Assembly: GCA_965202675.1 (NCBI GenBank)
Contig: OZ241842.1
Span: 124,001-188,000 of the forward strand
DNA length: 64,000 bases
Source of the DNA: CATQHD01 sp965202675
GTDB lineage: Bacteria; Actinomycetota; Acidimicrobiia; Spongiisociales; Spongiisociaceae
Direction of reading: 5' to 3'
This document shows, in pieces, positions 42,098 through 52,206 of this stretch; position 1 is the first letter of the stretch; each line of letters begins with the position of its first letter. The notes beneath the pieces were generated by a model. It made no database searches and had not been told where the DNA came from. It worked only from the letters and a program-made list of their open reading frames with translations. The position numbers and the translations under genes were made by a program.

Positions 42098-45000
42098 ATG
42101 TCGAGTGACAGTTTCGTGCATCTCCATCTCCACAGCGAGTTCTCCATGCTCGACGGGGCCGCCCGCATCGACGATGCGGTGAAGGCGGCGGCCGCCGACG
42201 GCCAGCCGGCCATCGGCCTGACCGACCACGGGGTCCTCTACGGGGCGGTCGACTTCTACAAGGCGGCAACCGGGGCGGGCATGAAGCCGGTCATCGGCGT
42301 GGAGGGTTACCTGACCCCCGGATCCCGCTACGACCGGCCCGCCCCGCCCGACAACGTGCGTTACCACATCACGCTGCTGGCCGAGAACCAGACCGGCTAC
42401 GCCAACCTGGTGAAGCTGGTGAGCCGGGCCTACACGGAGGGTTTCTACTACAAGCCGCGCATGGACCTCGAGCTGCTGGCCGAGTACGCCGACGGCCTCA
42501 TCGCCACCACCGGATGCCTGGGCGGCCACGTCCCCCAGCTCCTCGACCCGGAGGCCTCGCAGGAGGAGGGCAACACCGGCGGCCGCCGTGACAAGGAGGC
42601 AGCGGTCGAGGCGGCCGCCGCCTACCAGGACCTTTTCGGCAAGGAACGCTTCTTCGTCGAGCTGCACAACCACGGGATCGAGGCCCAGCAGCGAATAATG
42701 CCCGACTTGTTGAAACTCTCACGCCGCATCGGGGCGCCCCTCCTCGCCACCAACGACGCCCACTACACGCGCCGCGAGGAGGCCGAGGCCCACGACGCGC
42801 TGCTCTGCATCCAGACCGGCTCGGGCCTCGAAGACGAGGGCCGCCTCAGGTTCCATGGGCAGGAGTTCTATCTGAAGACCGCCCGGGAGATGCGGCAGCT
42901 CTTCCCGCCGGACGAGTTTCCCGAGGCCTGCGGCAACACCCTGCGGATCGCCGAGCGGGTCGACGTCAGGCTCGACTTCGACAAGCTGCTGCTGCCGAAC
43001 TTCCAGGTGCCGGAAGGCCATACCTCCCTCACCTACCTGCGCGAACAGGTGCTGGAAGGGGCCCGCAGACGCTACGGGGGCGACATCGGCGGACAGGCAG
43101 CGGAGCGGATCGAACACGAGATGAAGATCATCGATGATATGGGCTTCCCCGACTACTTCCTGATCGTGTGGGATCTGGTCCGTTACGCCAAGGACCGCCG
43201 CATCCGCACCGGTCCGGGGCGGGGCTCGGCGGCCGGCTCCATCGTGGCCTACTCGCTGGGCATCACCGACCTCGATCCGCTGCGCTACGGCCTGATATTC
43301 GAGCGTTTCCTGAACCCGGGCCGCCGTGAGATGCCCGACATCGACATGGACTTCGACGAGCGCTACCGGTCCGACATCATCGCCTACGCGGCGGAGAAGT
43401 ACGGCGTCGACCACGTGGCGCAGATCGTTACCTTCTCGACCATCAAGGGCCGCCAGGCGATCCGGGACTCGGCCCGGGTGCTCGGCAAGCCCTACGCGCT
43501 CGGCGACCGGTTGGCCAAGCTCATGCCCCCCGCCGTGCTGGGCAGGGAGGCCTCCCTCGACATCTGCTTCGACCAGCCCTCCAACGAGGCCGAGCAGATC
43601 GTGAAGGACTGGCACGCCAACGCCGCCGGTCTGCGGGAGGCCTACCAGGGCGAGGAGGAGGTTAGGCAGGTGCTGGACACCGCCCGGGGCTTGGAGGGCC
43701 TGCGCCGCCAGGATTCCATCCACGCCGCCGCGGTGGTCATCTCCCCGGAGCCCATCACGGATCTGGTGCCCGTCCAGCGCAAGGGGGAGGACGCCGAGAC
43801 GGTCACCCAGTTCGAGATGCATGCAATCGAGGATCTGGGTCTGCTCAAGATGGACATTCTGGGGTTGCGCACCCTGTCCACCATCGAGAGGTGCCTGGAG
43901 CTGATCGAGAAGAGCAGCGGGGAGCGGCCCGGCATCGACCGGGTCGATCTGGATGATCAGGCCACCTACGAGATGCTGTGCCGGGGGGAGACGATCGGGG
44001 TGTTCCAGCTGGAAGGATCCGCCATGCGGGCCCTGATACGGAGCCTGCAGCCGGACCGGTTCGAGGACCTGATCGCCCTCGTCGCCCTCTACCGGCCGGG
44101 GCCGATGTCCAACAACTGGCACAACGCCTACGCCAACCGCAAGAACCGGAGGGAAGAGGTGACGTACCCGCATCCGGCCACCGAAGGGGTGCTGGGCGAG
44201 ACCTACGGCCTGATGATCTACCAGGAGCAGGTCATGCAGATCGCCCGGGACATCGCCGGATACTCTATGGCCGACGCGGACGCCCTCCGCAAGGCGATGG
44301 GCAAGAAGATCCCGGCCATCATGCGCAAGGAACGGGAGAAGTTCGTTGCAGGGGCGGCGGCCAACGGCAACGCCCCCCGGTTCGGGGAGGATCTGTTCGA
44401 GTCGATAGAGGGGTTCGCCGGATACGGGTTCAACAAGTCACACAGCGCCGCATACGGGTTGCTGGCCTACCAGACCGCCTACCTGAAGCGGCATTACTCC
44501 GCCGAGTACATGGCGGCGCTGCTCACCTCCTCCCGGCGGGACAAGGACAAGACGGCGATGTATCTGAACGAGTGCCGCACCCGGGGCATCGAGGTGTTGA
44601 CGCCGTCGGTCAACATGTCCGAAAGCGACTTCACCGTCCGGGACGGCAAGATCGTGTTCGGGTTGTCCGCCGTCCGCAACCTGGGGGAGGGGATGGTGGC
44701 GAAGATCGTGGATGCCAGGAACGAAGGCGGGCTGTTCGCCGATTTCCAGGACTTCGCCGACCGGGTGCACCCCTCGATTCTGACCAAAAAATTGGTGCCT
44801 TCGATGATCAAGGCCGGCACCTTCGATCAGATGGGCCACACCCGCATGGGGCTGTCACTGGCCTATGAGAAACTTTTGGATCTGACCCTGGAACGGAGGC
44901 GCAACGAAGACCGCGGCCAGTACAGCCTGTTCATCGGGGGGGAACAAGAAGCGGCGCCGGAGCTCGATGAACACGTGGAGATACCCGACCTGGAGTGGGA

Positions 45001-45619
45001 CAAGAAGAAGTTGCTTTCCTTGGAGAAGGAGATGCTGGGCCTCTACGTCTCCGACCATCCGCTGAGGGGGCTCGAAAGTGCCATCCGGCGCTTGACCAAC
45101 TGCCCGATCGCGGAGCTGTCGGACCAGCCCGACGGCGCCCAGACCTCTGTCTGCGGGATCGTGGGCGGCATCACCCGGCGGTACACCCGGGCGGGCGATC
45201 TGATGCTGTTCTTCGACCTCGAGGATCTGGAGGGGTCGGTGGAGGTGTTGGCCTTCCCCAAGACCGTCGCCCGGTCGGAGGGCATGATCGAGGAGGACGC
45301 CGTCCTGCTGGTGGAGGGCCGGGTCAGCCATTCCGGGGACGATGTGAAGATGAGGGCGCACAACATCAGCCGGCCCAACCTGGCGCCGCCGTCGGAGCTG
45401 CGGCTGCGGGTGCCTGCCGACGCCCTTTCCCAGCCCAACGTGGACCAGCTCAAGCACATCCTCGTCACAAATCCGGGAACGGCTCCGGTCCTGGTCGACA
45501 TGACCGCCGGCAACGGGCGCAAGCTGCTCCGCCTCGACGACCGGTTCCGGGTGGATGTGTCCTCATCCACCCTGCACGCCGAAATACGCCGCCTGTTCGG
45601 GGAGAAGGCTCTGGTCTGA
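42098..45619 (+). CDS. dnaE: DNA polymerase III alpha subunit
   Basis: Main replicative polymerase of 1173 residues (DnaE1 type). The N-terminal PHP domain has the HLHLHSEFSMLDG metal-binding start, TDHG and NDAHY motifs, so its proofreading-type metal site looks complete. The polymerase core shows GPGRGSAAGS and PDIDMDFDER with Asp414 and Asp416; the helix-hairpin-helix FAGYGFNKSHSAAYG and a C-terminal OB fold (SVCGIVGGITRRYTRAGD) follow. No intein or frameshift is seen. Confidence 0.96.
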   Translation: MSSDSFVHLHLHSEFSMLDGAARIDDAVKAAAADGQPAIGLTDHGVLYGAVDFYKAATGAGMKPVIGVEGYLTPGSRYDRPAPPDNVRYHITLLAENQTGYANLVKLVSRAYTEGFYYKPRMDLELLAEYADGLIATTGCLGGHVPQLLDPEASQEEGNTGGRRDKEAAVEAAAAYQDLFGKERFFVELHNHGIEAQQRIMPDLLKLSRRIGAPLLATNDAHYTRREEAEAHDALLCIQTGSGLEDEGRLRFHGQEFYLKTAREMRQLFPPDEFPEACGNTLRIAERVDVRLDFDKLLLPNFQVPEGHTSLTYLREQVLEGARRRYGGDIGGQAAERIEHEMKIIDDMGFPDYFLIVWDLVRYAKDRRIRTGPGRGSAAGSIVAYSLGITDLDPLRYGLIFERFLNPGRREMPDIDMDFDERYRSDIIAYAAEKYGVDHVAQIVTFSTIKGRQAIRDSARVLGKPYALGDRLAKLMPPAVLGREASLDICFDQPSNEAEQIVKDWHANAAGLREAYQGEEEVRQVLDTARGLEGLRRQDSIHAAAVVISPEPITDLVPVQRKGEDAETVTQFEMHAIEDLGLLKMDILGLRTLSTIERCLELIEKSSGERPGIDRVDLDDQATYEMLCRGETIGVFQLEGSAMRALIRSLQPDRFEDLIALVALYRPGPMSNNWHNAYANRKNRREEVTYPHPATEGVLGETYGLMIYQEQVMQIARDIAGYSMADADALRKAMGKKIPAIMRKEREKFVAGAAANGNAPRFGEDLFESIEGFAGYGFNKSHSAAYGLLAYQTAYLKRHYSAEYMAALLTSSRRDKDKTAMYLNECRTRGIEVLTPSVNMSESDFTVRDGKIVFGLSAVRNLGEGMVAKIVDARNEGGLFADFQDFADRVHPSILTKKLVPSMIKAGTFDQMGHTRMGLSLAYEKLLDLTLERRRNEDRGQYSLFIGGEQEAAPELDEHVEIPDLEWDKKKLLSLEKEMLGLYVSDHPLRGLESAIRRLTNCPIAELSDQPDGAQTSVCGIVGGITRRYTRAGDLMLFFDLEDLEGSVEVLAFPKTVARSEGMIEEDAVLLVEGRVSHSGDDVKMRAHNISRPNLAPPSELRLRVPADALSQPNVDQLKHILVTNPGTAPVLVDMTAGNGRKLLRLDDRFRVDVSSSTLHAEIRRLFGEKALV

Positions 45620-45715
45620 AGGCTCGGCGGTCATGATCGTTCCGGCAGGCGGCGCCGCTTCACGATTTCTCCGCAACGGCGTCATCGCGCCGAACGCCGG
45701 ACGTCTTCCCGGACT

Positions 45716-46861
45716 TCAGGTCCTCCCGATGCAGGCCGCCGCCGACTCCTTCCAGAAGGGCGACCTGGGGTCGATCACGTCCAGGTGGCCGGCTTCGGGC
45801 AGCTCCACCAGCCGCGCCTCGTCGCCGGATGCGAGGGCGGCCTCCACGAACCGGCGGCTCTGGCCGGGGTGGATGTCGTCGTCCCGCCCGCCGTGCACCG
45901 CAACCGTCGGCACTCCGCTGGGCAGCGACCTGATCGGATCCACCTGATCCAGATGGGTTTCGAGCTCACCGCCCATGAGCCGGGCCAGCAGGCGGCCGCA
46001 GTGGCTGCCGAGGCGGCGCAGGTCGAGCATCCCGCCCGCCGTTACGAACCGGACAGGCCGACGCCGGGCGTTCTTGGCGGCGAAGAAGCCCAGATGCCCG
46101 CCCGCCGAATGCCCGAACACCGTCACGTCGTCGAGAGCGAGCGGGTACCCGCCCGCCAGGCTGTCGAGGGCGTCCACCGCGGCGGCGGCGTCCTCGATCA
46201 TCGCCCGCCAGCCGCCCGCCGGAGGGATGCGCCGGTACTCGACGTTCCATGTGGCCATCCCGCGGGCGGCGAGGTCGACCGCCGCCCCGTCCAGGGTGTC
46301 GCGGGTGTAGGGGCCGGTCCAGCCGCCCCCGTGGAACAGCACCGCCGCCGGATGAGGGCCCCGCCCCTCGGGGAGGCGCAGGTCGCCCGCCTGGTCGGGG
46401 TGATCCCCGTAGGGGAGGGTGATCGGAGGATGCGCCGCCCGGTAGTGGAGGTGGGCGATGGCCGCCCGGTAACCGTCCACGCCCCGCCCGAAGATGCGGT
46501 AGACGCACGCCGGTTCGATCAGCGAGACGCGCCGCCAGGCTTCGCGCTCCGCCACGTTGGAGATGTGGATCTCCACCACGGGCAAATCGACCGCCTCGAC
46601 GGCGTCCCGCAGGGCGTAGCTGGTGTGGGTGTAGGCGCCCGGGTTGAACACGACCGCGTCGGCGGTCTCCCGCGCCGCGTGGAGGGCGTCGATCAGGGCG
46701 CCCTCGTGGTTGGACTGAAAAGCGTCGAGCCGGTGCCCGTACCCCGCCGCCCACGCCAGGCAGAGCGCCTCCACATCCTCGAGGGACGCCGCCCCGTACA
46801 CCTCGGGCGACCGGGTTCCGAGCAGGTTCAGGTTCGGTCCGTTCAGGAGCAGTATCCGCAT
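45716..46861 (-). CDS. type II 3-dehydroquinate dehydratase fused to an alpha/beta hydrolase
   Basis: A 381-residue two-domain protein. Residues 1-145 are AroQ: NGPNLNLLGTR with Arg17, Tyr22, FNPGAYTHTS with Asn73 and His79, and VEIHISN with His99, Arg106 and Arg110, so the shikimate-pathway active site looks intact. Residues 165-381 are an alpha/beta hydrolase of the esterase/kynurenine-formamidase-like branch: oxyanion HGGGW at 177-181, Ser252 in GHSAGG, Asp327/328 and His359. ATG 46861 follows GGAGAAAC. The fusion is unusual; substrate of the second domain unknown. Confidence 0.9.
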   Translation of the reverse strand: MRILLLNGPNLNLLGTRSPEVYGAASLEDVEALCLAWAAGYGHRLDAFQSNHEGALIDALHAARETADAVVFNPGAYTHTSYALRDAVEAVDLPVVEIHISNVAEREAWRRVSLIEPACVYRIFGRGVDGYRAAIAHLHYRAAHPPITLPYGDHPDQAGDLRLPEGRGPHPAAVLFHGGGWTGPYTRDTLDGAAVDLAARGMATWNVEYRRIPPAGGWRAMIEDAAAAVDALDSLAGGYPLALDDVTVFGHSAGGHLGFFAAKNARRRPVRFVTAGGMLDLRRLGSHCGRLLARLMGGELETHLDQVDPIRSLPSGVPTVAVHGGRDDDIHPGQSRRFVEAALASGDEARLVELPEAGHLDVIDPRSPFWKESAAACIGRT

Positions 46862-47050
46862 CGTTTCTCCGGGGGCCTTCACCAGCCTACCCAGCGGACT
46901 GCCGCCGGGCGGCGGAGAGGGGTCGCGGACCGCCGAAGAACTCCGCGGTCGAGGCCGTTGGTCCCGTTGGCCCCGAAGCAAGCGGTCGGTGCGCCGGATT
47001 CCCTGTCAGGCCGCGGCCGCCGCTTCGCCTCGGCGAAACAAGCATCCAGC

Positions 47051-47079
47051 TTGAATCGTACAGGCTGACGGCCTATCAT
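47051..47079 (+). promoter_or_regulatory. consensus-like promoter of the AT-rich locus, probably leaderless
   Basis: TTGAAT (47051-47056) and TATCAT (47074-47079) have an exact 17-base spacer. Transcription would start at about 47086, which is the A of the ATG, so the first gene is probably translated from a leaderless mRNA, a common mode in actinobacteria. Confidence 0.6.
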
Positions 47080-47085
47080 GAAATC

Positions 47086-47385
47086 ATGCATCAGGCAACA
47101 GCCACAGCCGATGTCGCAACCCCCTTCGGCGGGCCGGTAGAGGATGCTGCACTTCACGGACAATGGGGTTGGATCCCTCCTGGTGTACAAATTGATCCAT
47201 TGCATGGGGCAGCTGTTGACCGGCCTTCATGGGTTCTTGATCTTGACATGTACAAAAATATCGTAGGTAGTTTTGACGCAAATCAACTCGTATCTACAGC
47301 AGAGAGCTTCGCTAAAGATATCTATCGCTTTTTTCGATGGTCTGTACACCCGGATTTTATTCAGAGATTTGGAGGTACAGTATGA
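47086..47385 (+). CDS. hypothetical protein of an AT-rich two-gene locus
   Basis: A 99-residue protein, low in GC for this genome. Its C-terminal half (SWVLDLDMYKN, then an FFRWSVHPDF-type end) faintly resembles the C-terminus of the TIGR04255 family, but the length is far shorter and I would not assign it. Its stop overlaps the next ATG by four bases. The locus looks horizontally acquired and has the layout of a small two-component system such as a toxin-antitoxin or defence pair. Confidence 0.55.
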   Translation: MHQATATADVATPFGGPVEDAALHGQWGWIPPGVQIDPLHGAAVDRPSWVLDLDMYKNIVGSFDANQLVSTAESFAKDIYRFFRWSVHPDFIQRFGGTV

Positions 47386-47937
47386 AAATATTAGATACTT
47401 CCTGGTTGTTGCAGCCGGAATCAGCTACAGCAACTGGTTCCCGTTTAAGGGCGCAAGCCAAACTGCCAACATGGAAAAGATATGTGGACTGCGGAGATAT
47501 TCAGCTCATATGGTTTTCTTACGCTTCGCCTCTTGAGTCGGCTACCACCAATGGCCAATCCAATGCAAAAACTCATATCACTCGCATGCCTCCACCTCTT
47601 TCTCGTGAAGAACGTAAGCGTAGACAAGGAATTCCTCCTTTGGATAGACTTGTAGCTATACACGATGAAGTTCCATACAATATTAGCCCCTCTAAAGCTG
47701 GTAAACTGCTGGGCGCCGTCCCTGTTCGCCGCCAATTGGGATGATTGGATGGAGTTCTCTCCCGATATTGATCTTGTCCAGAGTATAAACGATCACACTG
47801 TATCGTGGCGTCAAGGTGATATAGTTGAACTAGGAGCTGTATCAGTGAACGGCGCGGTGATACCCTTGGATGAATTGACAGCTCGCCAGTACATCGACAG
47901 CGTCCCTCTTGATCTGGACTACTTGAGTTGGACGTGA
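47382..47937 (+). pseudogene. second gene of the AT-rich locus, probably frameshifted
   Basis: ATG 47382 follows GGAGGTACAGT and overlaps the previous stop. The frame gives 120 residues to a stop at 47744. A second frame opens near 47665 and reads on as acidic, tryptophan-rich protein (NWDDWMEFSPDIDLV, then a beta-rich end) to 47937. Joining the two near 47725 would give about 184 residues, so a one-base shift or two overlapping genes are both possible. No family is recognised. Confidence 0.45.
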
Positions 47938-48085
47938 AGTGAACCCTGGTCAGCGGTGCAGGCGGAGCTCGGCAGCCCGTACTGATGACCGTTCGCGCCG
48001 GGCCGTATTCTGCGGCCGCGGTAAAGCCGGCGGCGCCGTCGGCTAGAGTCGGCGGCTCGGATCGGACCCGACCACCGACCTCCAA

Positions 48086-50245
48086 ATGGGAAGAACTGCT
48101 GAAAACCCGGTAAGGGCAGGCGTCGACATCGGCGGCACATTCACCGACCTGATGCTGATCGGGGAGCGGGGCGAGGTCGTGATCGGCAAGGTGCTGACCA
48201 CCTCCGATCCTTCGCGGGGGGTGGAGCAGGTGCTGGCCGGGACCCTCGAACGCACCGGGCGCGCCGCTTCCTCGGTGCGCCATCTGGTCCACGGCACCAC
48301 CCTGGTCACCAACGCCGTCATCGAGCGGAAGGGCGCCCGTACGGCCCTCCTGACCACCGCCGGGTTCCGGGATTCGATCGAGATCGGGCGCGAGCACCGC
48401 TACGAGCTGTACGACCTTGAACTCGAGCTGCCCCGCCCGCTCGTCCCGCGCCATCTCCGCTTCGACGTGCCGGAGCGGACCCTGGCCGACGGGACCCGGC
48501 TCACCGGGCTCGACGAGGAATATGTCGCCCGCCTGGGCGGGGAGCTGGCCGCGGCGGGGGTGGAGGCGGCGGCGGTCTGCTTCCTGCATTCGTTCACCAA
48601 CCCCGAATCCGAACGGCGGGCCCGGGCGGTTCTGGAGCGGGCCGCCCCCGGCCTGCGGGTGTCGCTTTCCTCGGAGGTGGTGCCCGAGATGGGGGAGTAC
48701 GAGCGCGCCTCCACGACCGTCGCCAACGTATACGTGCAGCCCCTCGTGGAGGGCTACCTGCACGGACTCCGCCGCCGGCTGGAGGGCATGGGGTTCGAGG
48801 GCCGGCTGTTCTTGATGCTGTCCAGCGGCGGGGCGGCCACCCTGGACACCTGCGTGAAGTTCCCGATTCGGCTGCTCGAGTCCGGCCCGGCCGCGGGCGC
48901 CTTGGCGGCGGCCTCGGTGGGATCCGCCATGGGCCGCGGCTCGCTGTTGTCCTTCGACATGGGGGGCACCACCGCCAAGCTGAGCGTGGTGGACGGGGGA
49001 GAGCCGCTGGTCACCCACGACTTCGAGGTGGACCGCCGCTACCGATTCAAGAAGGGGTCCGGCCTGCCGGTGCGGGTGCCGGTGATCGAGATGATCGAGA
49101 TCGGGGCGGGGGGAGGCTCCATCGCCCGCATCGACGCCATGGGCCTCCTCAAGGTGGGGCCGGACTCGGCGGGCGCCGATCCGGGGCCGGTCTGCTACGG
49201 GCGGGGCGGGCGGTCGCCCACCGTTACGGACGCCGACCTGGTGCTCGGATACCTCGACCCCGGCTACTTCCTCGGAGGCGCGATGCGGCTGGACGCGGCG
49301 GCCGCCGAAGCCGCCCTGGCCGAGCGCGTCGGCCGCCCGCTGGGCCTCTCGGCGGCGGAGGCGGCCTGGGGGGTTCACCAGGTAGTCAACGAAGCCATGG
49401 CCAACGCCGCCCGGGTGCATGCGGTCGAGCGGGGGAAGAACCCGCGCGCCCTGCCCGTGGTGGCCTTCGGCGGCGCCGGTCCGGTTCATGGATACCGGGT
49501 GGCCGAGCTGCTCGGGAGCCCCGAGCTGGTGTTTCCCTACGGGGCGGGCGTCACCAGCGCCATGGGGCTCCTGGCCGCCCCGCTGGCCTTCGACTTCGTC
49601 CGTTCCTATTACGGCAGGCTGGGCGAGCTGGACTGGGCGGAGGTGAGCGCCGTCTTCGACGAGATGGAGCGGGACGGCGCCGAGTTGCTGGCCGGATCGG
49701 GGGCCGGCCCCGGCGATATCAGCCACACCCGCACCGCCGACATCCGATACGCGGGGCAGGGCCACGAGATAAGGGTCCCGATCCCGGACGGAGCGCTGTC
49801 GGACGCCGATCTCCCGGCGATCCGCGCCGGGTTCGACCGGGTGTACCGGGCTCTCTACGGGCGGGAGGGTCCGCCGGTGGAGCTGGAAGCCCTCACCTGG
49901 AGGGTGGTCAGCCGGGGGCCGCGCCCCGCCCCGATCGGCGCGCCGCCCCGGGATTCGGAGGGCGGCGCCGGGGCGGCCCTCAAGGGCGAGCGCCCTGTCT
50001 ATTTCCCCTCCCTGGGCGGGTTCGCGCCCACCCCCGTCTACGACCGCTACCGGCTGGGCGCCGGGGCGGCGCTGGCGGGGCCGGCCGTCATCGAGGAGAG
50101 AGAATCCACCGCCGTCATCGGACCGGGGGGCCTGGTGCGGGTGGACGACCGGCTCAACATCGTCGCAAAAGTAGGCGGGGCAGCCGCAGGCGGGCAGTCG
50201 ACTGCGGGCGGAGGCGCGGGCGGGGGCCAGGAGGCGGGAGGATGA
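48086..50245 (+). CDS. hyuA: hydantoinase/oxoprolinase subunit A
   Basis: ATP-dependent amide-ring hydrolase subunit of 719 residues. The actin-like ATPase blocks GVDIGGTFTDLMLI at the start, LVHGTTLVTNAVIERKG and SFDMGGTTAKLSVV are visible, then the ADPGPVCYGRGG motif. It pairs with the downstream B subunit. Substrate could be hydantoin, 5-oxoproline or a related lactam; it cannot be decided. The last 20 residues are glycine-rich. The stop overlaps hyuB (ATGA). Confidence 0.9.
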   Translation: MGRTAENPVRAGVDIGGTFTDLMLIGERGEVVIGKVLTTSDPSRGVEQVLAGTLERTGRAASSVRHLVHGTTLVTNAVIERKGARTALLTTAGFRDSIEIGREHRYELYDLELELPRPLVPRHLRFDVPERTLADGTRLTGLDEEYVARLGGELAAAGVEAAAVCFLHSFTNPESERRARAVLERAAPGLRVSLSSEVVPEMGEYERASTTVANVYVQPLVEGYLHGLRRRLEGMGFEGRLFLMLSSGGAATLDTCVKFPIRLLESGPAAGALAAASVGSAMGRGSLLSFDMGGTTAKLSVVDGGEPLVTHDFEVDRRYRFKKGSGLPVRVPVIEMIEIGAGGGSIARIDAMGLLKVGPDSAGADPGPVCYGRGGRSPTVTDADLVLGYLDPGYFLGGAMRLDAAAAEAALAERVGRPLGLSAAEAAWGVHQVVNEAMANAARVHAVERGKNPRALPVVAFGGAGPVHGYRVAELLGSPELVFPYGAGVTSAMGLLAAPLAFDFVRSYYGRLGELDWAEVSAVFDEMERDGAELLAGSGAGPGDISHTRTADIRYAGQGHEIRVPIPDGALSDADLPAIRAGFDRVYRALYGREGPPVELEALTWRVVSRGPRPAPIGAPPRDSEGGAGAALKGERPVYFPSLGGFAPTPVYDRYRLGAGAALAGPAVIEERESTAVIGPGGLVRVDDRLNIVAKVGGAAAGGQSTAGGGAGGGQEAGG

Positions 50246-52011
50246 CCGCCCGCCCGGCCGGAATGGACCCGGTGTTGGTGGAGGTGCTGTGGAGCCGGTT
50301 GCTGTCGGTGGTCAACGAGCAGCAGGTGGCCTTGCAGCGCACCGCCTTCAGCACCATCGTGCGCGAGACCCAGGACCTCGCCTGCGGCGTCTTCGACACC
50401 GGGGGCCGGATGATGGCCCAGTCGGTCACCGGCACCCCCGGTCACATCAACGCCATGGCCACCGGGGTGCGCCACTTCCTGGACGCGCACCCGCCGGGAA
50501 CCCTCCGGCCGGGCGACGTGCTGATCACCAACGATCCCTGGATGACCGCCGGGCAGATCAACGACATCACGGTGGTTACCCCGGTCTTCAAGAACGGGGC
50601 GGAGGTGGCCTACTTCGCCAACACATGCCACGCCGCCGACATCGGCGGGCGCATACTGTCCGCCCAGGCGAGGGAGGTGTACGAGGAGGGCCTGCGCATC
50701 CCGATCATGAAGCTCTACGACCGCGGCGAGATCAACCGGGACCTGATCTCTATCGTGCGGGCCAACGTCCGCACCCCCGACGAGACGGTGGGCGACCTCT
50801 ACGCCCAGACCTCCTGCAACGACGTGGGCGCCCGCGCCCTGCTCGGGTTCATGGACGAGTTCGGCCTCGACGCCATCGACCCGCTCTCCCGCGAGATCAT
50901 CGGCCGCTCGGAGGAGGCGATGCGCAGCGCCATCCGCGAGATTCCCAACGGAGTCCACCACCACGAGACCTGGAGCGACGGCTTCGACGAGCCGATCCTG
51001 ATCAGGGCCGCCGTCGCCGTCGACGAAGAGGACATTTTCATAGACTTCGACGGCTCGTCACCCCAGAGCGCACACGGCATCAATGTGGTCTTCAACTACA
51101 CCCACGCCTACGCCTCCTTCGCCATGAAGGCGGCGGTCTGCCCCGATGTACCCCACAACGACGGGGCGTTCCGCCCGGTGCATGTGTCCGCTCCGCCCGG
51201 CTCGATCCTCAACTGCATCGATCCGGCGCCCGTGGCTTCCCGGCACATCATCGGCCACTTCCTGCCGGGCGTGGTGTTCGGGGCCCTGGCCGAGGCGATG
51301 CCCGGCCGGTTGATGGCCCCCGGCGCCGATCCGATCTGGATCACCGTCTGGAGGGGGAAGGCGCGGGCGTCGGACGGCCCGTTCACGTTCAGCCTGTTCC
51401 AATGCGGCGGGGCGGGGGCGCGGGCCTCCAAAGACGGCCTCTCCGCCACCGGATTCCCGAGCGGGGTGGCCGGAGTGCCCGCCGAGACGGTCGAGACCCT
51501 CACCCCGATGATCCAGCACCGCCGGGAGCTGCGCACCGACTCGGGGGGGCCGGGCCGGTTCCGGGGCGGCCTCGGCCAGCGGACCGAGATGAGCTGCCGC
51601 ACCGACCAGCCGTGGACCCTGTCGGCCATGATCGACCGGATCTCCTACCCCGCCGAGGGCCTGCTGGGGGGAAGGCCGGGCCTGGCGGGGGAGCTGGCCG
51701 TAGACGGCGGCCGGGAGGCCCGGCCCAAGCGGCTGCTGGTGCTCGACCCCGCCAACCGGGTGCATCTCGACCCGCCGGGCGGCGGCGGCTACGGAGACCC
51801 CTTCACCCGCGACCCCGAAGCCGTTCTCCGAGACGTCATAGAGGGTTACGTCTCGATAGAGGCGGCGGAGCGGGACTACGGAGTCGCGATCGATTACCTG
51901 GGCCGCCCCGACGGGCTGGTGCGCCTCCCCGAGCACTACCGCCTCGACCCGGCGGCCACCGAGCAGCTCCGCCGCCGCCGGCGGCGAACCGAGCCGGATC
52001 GGGAAACCTGA
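50242..52011 (+). CDS. hyuB: hydantoinase/oxoprolinase subunit B
   Basis: Metal-binding partner of HyuA, 589 residues. Family features are the DPVLVEVLWSRLLSVVNEQ opening, the ITNDPWMTAGQINDITVV region, CHAADIGGR with a metal-ligand histidine, and the C-terminal PPGGGGYGDPF. Start is coupled to hyuA. The two subunits form one enzyme; no transporter or hydantoin racemase is adjacent to suggest the substrate. Confidence 0.9.
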   Translation: MTARPAGMDPVLVEVLWSRLLSVVNEQQVALQRTAFSTIVRETQDLACGVFDTGGRMMAQSVTGTPGHINAMATGVRHFLDAHPPGTLRPGDVLITNDPWMTAGQINDITVVTPVFKNGAEVAYFANTCHAADIGGRILSAQAREVYEEGLRIPIMKLYDRGEINRDLISIVRANVRTPDETVGDLYAQTSCNDVGARALLGFMDEFGLDAIDPLSREIIGRSEEAMRSAIREIPNGVHHHETWSDGFDEPILIRAAVAVDEEDIFIDFDGSSPQSAHGINVVFNYTHAYASFAMKAAVCPDVPHNDGAFRPVHVSAPPGSILNCIDPAPVASRHIIGHFLPGVVFGALAEAMPGRLMAPGADPIWITVWRGKARASDGPFTFSLFQCGGAGARASKDGLSATGFPSGVAGVPAETVETLTPMIQHRRELRTDSGGPGRFRGGLGQRTEMSCRTDQPWTLSAMIDRISYPAEGLLGGRPGLAGELAVDGGREARPKRLLVLDPANRVHLDPPGGGGYGDPFTRDPEAVLRDVIEGYVSIEAAERDYGVAIDYLGRPDGLVRLPEHYRLDPAATEQLRRRRRRTEPDRET

Positions 52012-52206
52012 CCCGCCGATTTCCGCTTCTCGGCCAGAATCCGAAGAGGCCCCGCCTGCGGTCCCCCATCCGTCGATTATTCGCAGCAGGCTTCGGTTGC
52101 GGGCGGACCCGATTTACCCTGTTTAACGGGAGGGCAAGATTATCATCGCCCGCAACACGGCGGAGCCGTTTGATATCCCTATGGTTCCGAAGGATGGGAA
52201 GCAACT

